A DNA stretch of 9,712 nt from positions 1-9,712 of the forward strand of contig JABJBD010000103.1 of NCBI GenBank assembly GCA_018668795.1, written 5' to 3'. The DNA comes from Candidatus Puniceispirillum sp. (lineage in GTDB: Bacteria > Pseudomonadota > Alphaproteobacteria > Puniceispirillales > Puniceispirillaceae). Within the stretch, counting starts at the first letter, position 1. Each line of letters begins with the position of its first letter. This document shows, piece by piece, positions 6,477 through 9,712 of this stretch. The notes under the pieces were generated by a model. It was given only the letters and a program-made list of their open reading frames with translations. It did not search any database and was not told the DNA's origin. Made by a program: the position numbers and the translations under genes.

Positions 6477-6896
6477 ATGCTTTCGCCAAAGCGTACCAAG
6501 TTCCGCAAGGCTCACAAAGGCCGTATCCATGGCAATGCCAAGGGTGGAACACAACTGAATTTCGGGTCTTATGGCTTAAAGGCCATGTCACCTGAGCGTG
6601 TCACAGCACGCCAGATTGAGGCCGCACGTCGTGCTATCACACGTCACCTGCGCCGTACTGGTCGTGTCTGGATCCGTATTTTTCCTGATGTGCCTGTATC
6701 ATCAAAGCCTGCCGAGGTTCGGATGGGTAAAGGTAAGGGTTCACCTGAATTTTGGGTAGCCCGTGTTAAGCCAGGCCGCATCATGTTTGAAATTGATGGT
6801 GTTCCGTGGGAATTGGCGCAGGAGGCTTTCCGTCTTGCCGCTGCCAAGCTTCCGCTTGATACCAAAATTGTTCGTCGTCTCGGCGATAGCGATTAG
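6477..6896 (+). CDS. rplP: 50S ribosomal protein L16
   Basis: L16 is a late-assembling 50S protein that helps position A- and P-site tRNA. The protein has 139 residues (E. coli 136). It starts MLSPKRTKFRKAHKGR, followed by FGSYGLKA (29-36), LTARQIEAAR-like VTARQIEAARRAITR (42-56), IFPDVPVSSKP (68-78) and VRMGKGKG (81-88). Arg82 aligns with Arg81 of E. coli L16, the residue hydroxylated by the oxygenase YcfD/RoxA; whether that happens here cannot be told. The end, EAFRLAAAKLPLDTKIVRR, is standard. GAGGGAG (6462-6468) is 8 nt before the ATG. It lies between rpsC and rpmC, as in all S10 operons, and ends 14 nt before rpmC. Confidence 0.98.
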   Translation: MLSPKRTKFRKAHKGRIHGNAKGGTQLNFGSYGLKAMSPERVTARQIEAARRAITRHLRRTGRVWIRIFPDVPVSSKPAEVRMGKGKGSPEFWVARVKPGRIMFEIDGVPWELAQEAFRLAAAKLPLDTKIVRRLGDSD

Positions 6897-6910
6897 AAAG
6901 AGGCATTAAG

Positions 6911-7126
6911 ATGGCAACCGTTAAGGCTGAAGAGCTTCGTGCTAAAACCCCTGATGAGCTGAAAACCCAGCTTGTTGATCTGAAAAAAGAGCAGTTCAAT
7001 CTGCGCTTTCAGATTGCAGGTGGTCAGAATGAAAACCCGGCGCGTGCACGTATTGTGCGCCGCGAAATCGCCCGCATCAAAACTGTGCTTGGTCAAAAAA
7101 CCAGTGCAGAAAATGCAGCTAAGTAA
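6911..7126 (+). CDS. rpmC: 50S ribosomal protein L29
   Basis: L29 is a small helical protein at the tunnel exit next to L23. The protein has 71 residues (E. coli 63). It contains the family features EELRAKTPDELKTQL (7-21), the central KEQFNLRFQ (26-34) and a basic second helix ARIVRREIARIKTVL (46-60). A short Ala/Lys end follows. AAAGAGG (6897-6903) lies 7 nt before the ATG. It is 14 nt after rplP and 12 nt before rpsQ, whose ribosome-binding site overlaps the rpmC stop codon. The protein is predicted to be two antiparallel helices. Identification is secure from sequence and position. Confidence 0.97.
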   Translation: MATVKAEELRAKTPDELKTQLVDLKKEQFNLRFQIAGGQNENPARARIVRREIARIKTVLGQKTSAENAAK

Positions 7127-7138
7127 GGAAAGCAAGTT

Positions 7139-7384
7139 ATGCCAAAGCGTACCATGCAGGGAACCGTTGTGAGCGATAAAGCAGACAAGACTGTAACAGT
7201 GCTTGTCGAGCGTCGCATCATGCACCCGGTTTATAAAAAGATTATTACCAAGTCGAAGAAGTTTGCGGCACATGATGCCCAAAACCACTTCAAAGAGGGT
7301 GATTTTGTTCGTATCCGCGAATGTGCACCAATTTCAAAGTCAAAGGTCTATGAAGTGATCTATGACGACGCAGCCAAAGCCTAG
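7139..7384 (+). CDS. rpsQ: 30S ribosomal protein S17
   Basis: S17 is a primary 16S rRNA-binding protein of the OB-fold type, important for early 30S body assembly. The protein has 81 residues (E. coli 84). It starts MPKRTMQGTVVSDKADKTVTV, with the conserved RRIMHPVYKK (25-34), a loop with KSKKFAAHD (38-46), and GDFVRIRECAPISKSK (54-69). TAAGGA (7124-7129) overlaps the rpmC stop codon and is 9 nt upstream of the ATG. rpsQ is the last gene of the classical S10 operon. Here it is followed only 12 nt later by rplN, so there is no room for a separate terminator and promoter in the gap. Confidence 0.97.
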   Translation: MPKRTMQGTVVSDKADKTVTVLVERRIMHPVYKKIITKSKKFAAHDAQNHFKEGDFVRIRECAPISKSKVYEVIYDDAAKA

Positions 7385-7396
7385 GGGGAGACTGAC

Positions 7397-7765
7397 ATGA
7401 TTCAAATGCAGTCAAATCTTGAAGTTGCCGATAACTCTGGCGCACGCCGGGTTCAATGTATCAAGGTGCTTGGTGGCTCAGGTCGCAAGGTAGCTGGTGT
7501 AGGTGACGTGATTGTGGTGTCCGTAAAGGAAGCCATTCCACGCGGTAAAGTCAAAAAGGGCGATGTGCATCGTGCTGTTATTGTTCGCACTGCCAAGGAA
7601 ATCCGTCGTGCAGATGGCAGTGCCATCCGTTTTGACCGGAATGCAGCTGTTTTGCTGAACAAGCAGGACGAGCCGATTGGCACGCGTATTTTTGGCCCTG
7701 TAACACGTGAGTTGCGGAGCAAAAAATTCATGAAAATTGTTTCGCTTGCGCCGGAGGTGCTGTGA
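7397..7765 (+). CDS. rplN: 50S ribosomal protein L14
   Basis: L14 lies on the 50S face that contacts the 30S subunit and is the binding site of the silencing factor RsfS in other bacteria. The protein has 122 residues (E. coli 123). It starts MIQMQSNLEVADNSGARRV, then IKVLGGSGRK (22-31), KEAIPRGKVKKGDV (44-57), DGSAIRFDRNAAVLLN (73-88) and the end IGTRIFGPVTREL...SLAPEVL, all closely matching the family. GGGGAG (7385-7390) follows the rpsQ stop directly and is 6 nt before the ATG, a better position than for the next Met five codons... further in (M4). This is the first spc-operon gene. Its stop TGA shares one base with the rplX start. Confidence 0.98.
   Translation: MIQMQSNLEVADNSGARRVQCIKVLGGSGRKVAGVGDVIVVSVKEAIPRGKVKKGDVHRAVIVRTAKEIRRADGSAIRFDRNAAVLLNKQDEPIGTRIFGPVTRELRSKKFMKIVSLAPEVL
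7753..7757 (+). promoter_or_regulatory. Ribosome-binding site that fixes the rplX start
   Basis: GGAGG lies inside the end of rplN, 7 nt before the ATG at 7765 and only 4 nt before the in-frame GTG at 7762. The spacing favours the ATG, giving a TGATG stop/start overlap with rplN. Confidence 0.75.
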
Positions 7766-8082
7766 TGGCTGATAAGTTCAAAATCAAAAAGGGCGATCAG
7801 GTTATTGTGATCACTGGCCGTGATAAGGGCAAAAAAGGCGAAGTTCTTGAAGTGCTTCGCGCTGAATCCCGCATTCGCGTTCAGGGTATCAATATGGTCA
7901 AACGTCATCGTCGTCCGACCCAAAGTGATGCTGGTGGTATCATTCCAATGGAAGCCCCAATGCATATTTCTAATGTCGCCCATATTGACCCTGATAACGG
8001 AGCAGCAACGCGCGTCGGTTATGAAGTCAAGGATGGCAAAAAAGTTCGGATCGCTCGTCGGTCTGGTAAGGCTCTGGCATAA
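7765..8082 (+). CDS. rplX: 50S ribosomal protein L24
   Basis: L24 is an assembly-initiating protein that binds near the 5' end of 23S rRNA. The protein has 105 residues (E. coli 104). It starts MADKFKIKKGDQVIVITGRD, which with KGKKGEVLEV (21-30) forms the KOW motif. INMVKRHRRPTQ (42-53), GGIIPMEAPMHISNV (57-71) and DGKKVRIARRSGK (90-102) follow. I chose the ATG at 7765 over the GTG at 7762 because of ribosome-binding-site spacing and because the family begins MA-x-K. The ATG shares its A with the rplN stop (TGATG), which suggests re-initiation by ribosomes ending rplN. The stop codon lies in the loop of a small hairpin before rplE. Confidence 0.97.
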   Translation: MADKFKIKKGDQVIVITGRDKGKKGEVLEVLRAESRIRVQGINMVKRHRRPTQSDAGGIIPMEAPMHISNVAHIDPDNGAATRVGYEVKDGKKVRIARRSGKALA

Positions 8083-8090
8083 GCCAGGGT
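8071..8090 (+). other. Hairpin enclosing the rplX stop codon before rplE
   Basis: CTGGC (8074-8078) pairs with GCCAG (8083-8087) around the four-base loop ATAA, which contains the rplX stop codon. Three further pairs, two of them G-U, can extend the stem to GCTCTGGC/GCCAGGGT. It ends directly before AAGGAG, the rplE ribosome-binding site. No T-tract follows, so it is not a terminator. In E. coli, S8 represses the spc operon by binding mRNA near the start of rplE; whether this stem has any such role is not shown. Confidence 0.35.
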
Positions 8091-8107
8091 AAGGAGAGTA
8101 AGCTGAG

Positions 8108-8653
8108 ATGAAAACGCGTTTAGAAGAACATTATCTGACGGCAGTTCGCCCGGCTCTTGTGGAAAAGTTTGGCTATAAGAATGCCATGCAGATTCCAAAG
8201 CTTGAGAAGGTCGTCATTAACATGGGTGTCGGTGAAGCCGTGCGTGATTCGAAAAAAATCGATCATGCCACGCGTGAACTGGCTGCGATTACTGGTCAAA
8301 AGCCGATTGTGACTCGTTCAAAGAAAGCCAATGCGGCTTTCAAATTGCGCGAAGGTATGCCAATCGGTTGTAAAGTGACCCTGCGTCGCGAGCAAATGTA
8401 TGAATTCATTGATCGCCTTGTAACGATTGCCCTGCCGCGCGTACGTGATTTTCGCGGCCTGAATGGCAAAAGTTTCGATGGTAATGGCAATTACGCCATG
8501 GGTATCAAGGAACAAATCATTTTTCCTGAGGTTGATTACGACCAAGTTGATGAAGTCCGCGGCATGGACATCATCGTAGTCACCTCTGCCAACACGGATG
8601 ACGAAGCCCGCGAATTGCTCGCGAACTTCCAGTTTCCGTTTATTAAAGCGTAA
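8108..8653 (+). CDS. rplE: 50S ribosomal protein L5
   Basis: L5 binds 5S rRNA and contacts P-site tRNA and S13 across the subunit interface. The protein has 181 residues (E. coli 179). It begins MKTRLEEHYLTAVRPALVEK, followed by the signature IPKLEKVVINMGVGEA (29-44) and ITGQKPIVTRSKKANAAFKL (61-80), which includes the P-site loop. REGMPIGCKVTLR (81-93), RVRDFRGLNGKSFDGNGNY (111-129) and IIFPEVDYD (137-145) complete the match. The ATG at 8108 has AAGGAG (8091-8096) 11 nt upstream, a slightly long spacing. It lies 25 nt after rplX, the widest gap in the S10-spc part downstream of rpsJ, and that gap contains part of a stem-loop. It ends 16 nt before rpsN. Confidence 0.98.
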   Translation: MKTRLEEHYLTAVRPALVEKFGYKNAMQIPKLEKVVINMGVGEAVRDSKKIDHATRELAAITGQKPIVTRSKKANAAFKLREGMPIGCKVTLRREQMYEFIDRLVTIALPRVRDFRGLNGKSFDGNGNYAMGIKEQIIFPEVDYDQVDEVRGMDIIVVTSANTDDEARELLANFQFPFIKA

Positions 8654-8669
8654 GGCAAAGGGGTCAGAC

Positions 8670-8975
8670 ATGGCTAAGAAAAGCGCCGTTGAAAAAAATA
8701 ACAAGCGCAAGCGTATAGTCGCCTCTAAGGGTGCACGTCGCGCTGCTTTGAAGGCAATTATCAAGAATAAGGAACTGCCGATTGAAGAGCGGTTTCAGGC
8801 TGTTTTGAAGCTGGCTGAAGAGCCACGCGACAGCGCGGCAATTCGCGTTCGCAATCGTTGTGAAATCTCAGGACGTCCACGCGGTTATGATCGTAAATTA
8901 AGAATGTCTCGGATCGCGCTTCGTGATCTGGCCTCAATGGGTCAGGTGCCGGGTGTCGTGAAATCAAGCTGGTAA
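8670..8975 (+). CDS. rpsN: 30S ribosomal protein S14, zinc-free type
   Basis: S14 is a late-assembling protein of the 30S head, next to S3 and S10. The protein has 101 residues, exactly the length of E. coli S14. It starts MAKKSAVEKNNKRKRIV; the conserved C-terminal half has PRDSAAIRVRNRCEISGRPR (52-71), then RKLRMSRIALRDLAS (75-89) and the invariant-type end SSW. It has a single Cys (Cys64), so it is the C-minus form without the zinc-binding CxxC pairs of the short form. The start is the ATG at 8670, with AAAGGGG (8657-8663) 6 nt upstream. The open frame extends further upstream only as an out-of-frame reading of rplE. It ends 18 nt before rpsH. Confidence 0.98.
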   Translation: MAKKSAVEKNNKRKRIVASKGARRAALKAIIKNKELPIEERFQAVLKLAEEPRDSAAIRVRNRCEISGRPRGYDRKLRMSRIALRDLASMGQVPGVVKSSW

Positions 8976-8980
8976 GTCAG

Positions 8981-8985
8981 AGGAG
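8981..8985 (+). promoter_or_regulatory. Ribosome-binding site that fixes the rpsH start
   Basis: AGGAG is 8 nt before the ATG at 8994 and 14 nt before the second in-frame ATG at 9000. The spacing and the family N-terminus (MSM-x-DP) both favour the first ATG. Confidence 0.75.
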
Positions 8986-8993
8986 ATATAAAA

Positions 8994-9392
8994 ATGTCAA
9001 TGAGTGATCCTCTAGGTGATATGCTGACCCGTATTCGTAACGGTCAGAATGCACGCAAAAATGTCGTATCCAGCCCGTCATCACGGTTCCGGACAAATGT
9101 TCTGGAAGTGCTCAAGCGCGAAGGTTACATCCGTAACTATTCCAGCGTTGATGTACGTCCTGGCATCAAGGAATTGAAGATTGAGCTGAAATATCACGAA
9201 GGTGAGCCAGTAATCTCCGAGATCAAGCGCGTATCACGCCCTGGTCGTCGTGTGTATCATGGGCTTCGTGATCTGCCACGGGTGTATAACGGACTTGGTA
9301 TTGCCATTCTGTCCACACCACGCGGCGTTCTTTCAGATAATGAGGCCCGCACTGCCAAAGTTGGCGGCGAAGTCCTCTGCCACGTATTTTAG
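8994..9392 (+). CDS. rpsH: 30S ribosomal protein S8
   Basis: S8 binds helix 21 of 16S rRNA and is central to assembly of the 30S platform; in E. coli it also represses the spc operon by binding its mRNA near rplE. The protein has 132 residues (E. coli 130). It starts MSMSDPLGDMLTRIRNGQNA, with LKREGYIRNYS (40-50), KRVSRPGRRVY (78-88) and LPRVYNGLGIAILSTPRGV (94-112). The end SDNEARTAKVGGEVLCHVF is the RNA-binding signature region. All the expected motifs are present, so autoregulation is possible here, but the mRNA target is not demonstrated. The first of two close in-frame ATGs is used. It ends 12 nt before rplF. Confidence 0.98.
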   Translation: MSMSDPLGDMLTRIRNGQNARKNVVSSPSSRFRTNVLEVLKREGYIRNYSSVDVRPGIKELKIELKYHEGEPVISEIKRVSRPGRRVYHGLRDLPRVYNGLGIAILSTPRGVLSDNEARTAKVGGEVLCHVF

Positions 9393-9404
9393 GGAGCTGT
9401 TTAG

Positions 9405-9712
9405 ATGTCTCGTGTCGGAAACAGTGCGATTGCTATCCCGTCTGATGTGACTGTGTCACAAGAAGGCGGCATGGTCGTTGTCAAAGGAAAAAATGGTGAA
9501 CTTACCGCGCCGTTGCATCGTGATGTTGAATTGTCGGTTGCCGACAATATGGCAACTGTTGCACCACGCCGTAATTCAAAGCAAGCCAAGGCGCTTTGGG
9601 GCACCATGCGGGCAACCGTAAGCAATATGGTTGCTGGTGTGACCACTGGTTTTACCCGCAAGCTTGAAATCAACGGTGTTGGTTATCGTGCGGCGATGCA
9701 GGGTAACAAGCT
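9405..9712 (+). CDS. rplF: 50S ribosomal protein L6, N-terminal part (3' end outside window)
   Basis: L6 is located near the factor-binding region of the 50S subunit and contacts the sarcin-ricin loop area. About 102 of the usual ~177 residues are visible, with no stop before the window edge. The protein begins MSRVGNSAIAIPSDVTV; then VVVKGKNGELTAPLH (24-38), RATVSNMVAGVTTGFTRKLE (69-88) and INGVGYRAAMQGNK (89-102), which match the first repeat and the inter-domain part of the family. AGGGAG (9391-9396) overlaps the rpsH stop and is 8 nt before the ATG. By the usual spc order, rplR, rpsE and rpmD would be expected next; this is inference. The truncation is due only to the window edge. Confidence 0.97.
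   Translation, partial: MSRVGNSAIAIPSDVTVSQEGGMVVVKGKNGELTAPLHRDVELSVADNMATVAPRRNSKQAKALWGTMRATVSNMVAGVTTGFTRKLEINGVGYRAAMQGNK

Noticed and set aside
7762..7764. GTG as the rplX start
   Set aside because: Only 4 nt from GGAGG, while the adjacent ATG has a normal 7-nt spacing and gives the usual MA- N-terminus.
7453..7983. 176-codon antisense open frame opposite rplN and rplX
   Set aside because: It spans two confident sense genes and their junction, and its translation resembles no protein I know.
8598..8669. Upstream extension of rpsN into rplE
   Set aside because: The family N-terminus MAKK begins at 8670 with its own AAAGGGG; the upstream part has no homology to S14.
8318..8764. 148-codon antisense open frame opposite rplE and rpsN
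   Set aside because: Covers two certain ribosomal protein genes; translation is not protein-like in any recognisable family.
1..9712. Novel system, mobile element, CRISPR array or horizontally acquired gene
   Set aside because: Every stretch is accounted for by a conserved translation gene in canonical order; gaps are 60 nt or less and no repeats or foreign genes were seen.

Overview
This window is a segment of the translation-machinery supercluster (str, S10 and spc operons in series) of an alphaproteobacterium. All 19 genes lie on the + strand and each is recognisable from its protein sequence. Order: fusA (3' part), tuf, rpsJ, rplC, rplD, rplW, rplB, rpsS, rplV, rpsC, rplP, rpmC, rpsQ, rplN, rplX, rplE, rpsN, rpsH, rplF (5' part). 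The alphaproteobacterial call rests on tuf running directly into rpsJ, on the style of the EF-Tu and ribosomal proteins, on the zinc-free 101-residue S14, and on an L3 with an acidic Ala/Pro/Glu tail. Base composition looks intermediate (roughly half G+C, by eye). A marine lineage such as SAR116 would fit, but the sequence alone does not settle genus or family.

Region by region: positions 1-893 encode the C-terminal part of elongation factor G, and 923-2113 encode complete EF-Tu. The longest gene-free gap, only 60 nt, follows tuf and holds a strong terminator-like hairpin (2125-2154). From 2174 to 7384 lies the S10 operon in canonical order. The spc operon starts at rplN (7397) after only 12 nt, so S10 and spc look like one transcription unit, and it runs off the window inside rplF. 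Most junctions are 0-25 nt, with an ATGA overlap (rplD/rplW), a TGATG overlap (rplN/rplX) and a zero-gap TAGATG junction (rplV/rpsC). This suggests translational coupling and balanced output of ribosomal proteins.

Together the genes supply the two main elongation GTPases and a block of 30S (S3, S8, S10, S14, S17, S19) and 50S (L2, L3, L4, L5, L6, L14, L16, L22, L23, L24, L29) proteins. There is no gene-free stretch above 300 nt, and I see no tRNA or rRNA gene, insertion sequence, CRISPR array or foreign gene. I found no previously undescribed system. The points worth a second look are modest: the hairpin before rpsJ, a hairpin whose loop carries the rplX stop codon just before the rplE ribosome-binding site, the L3 tail, and the distinct codon preference of tuf.
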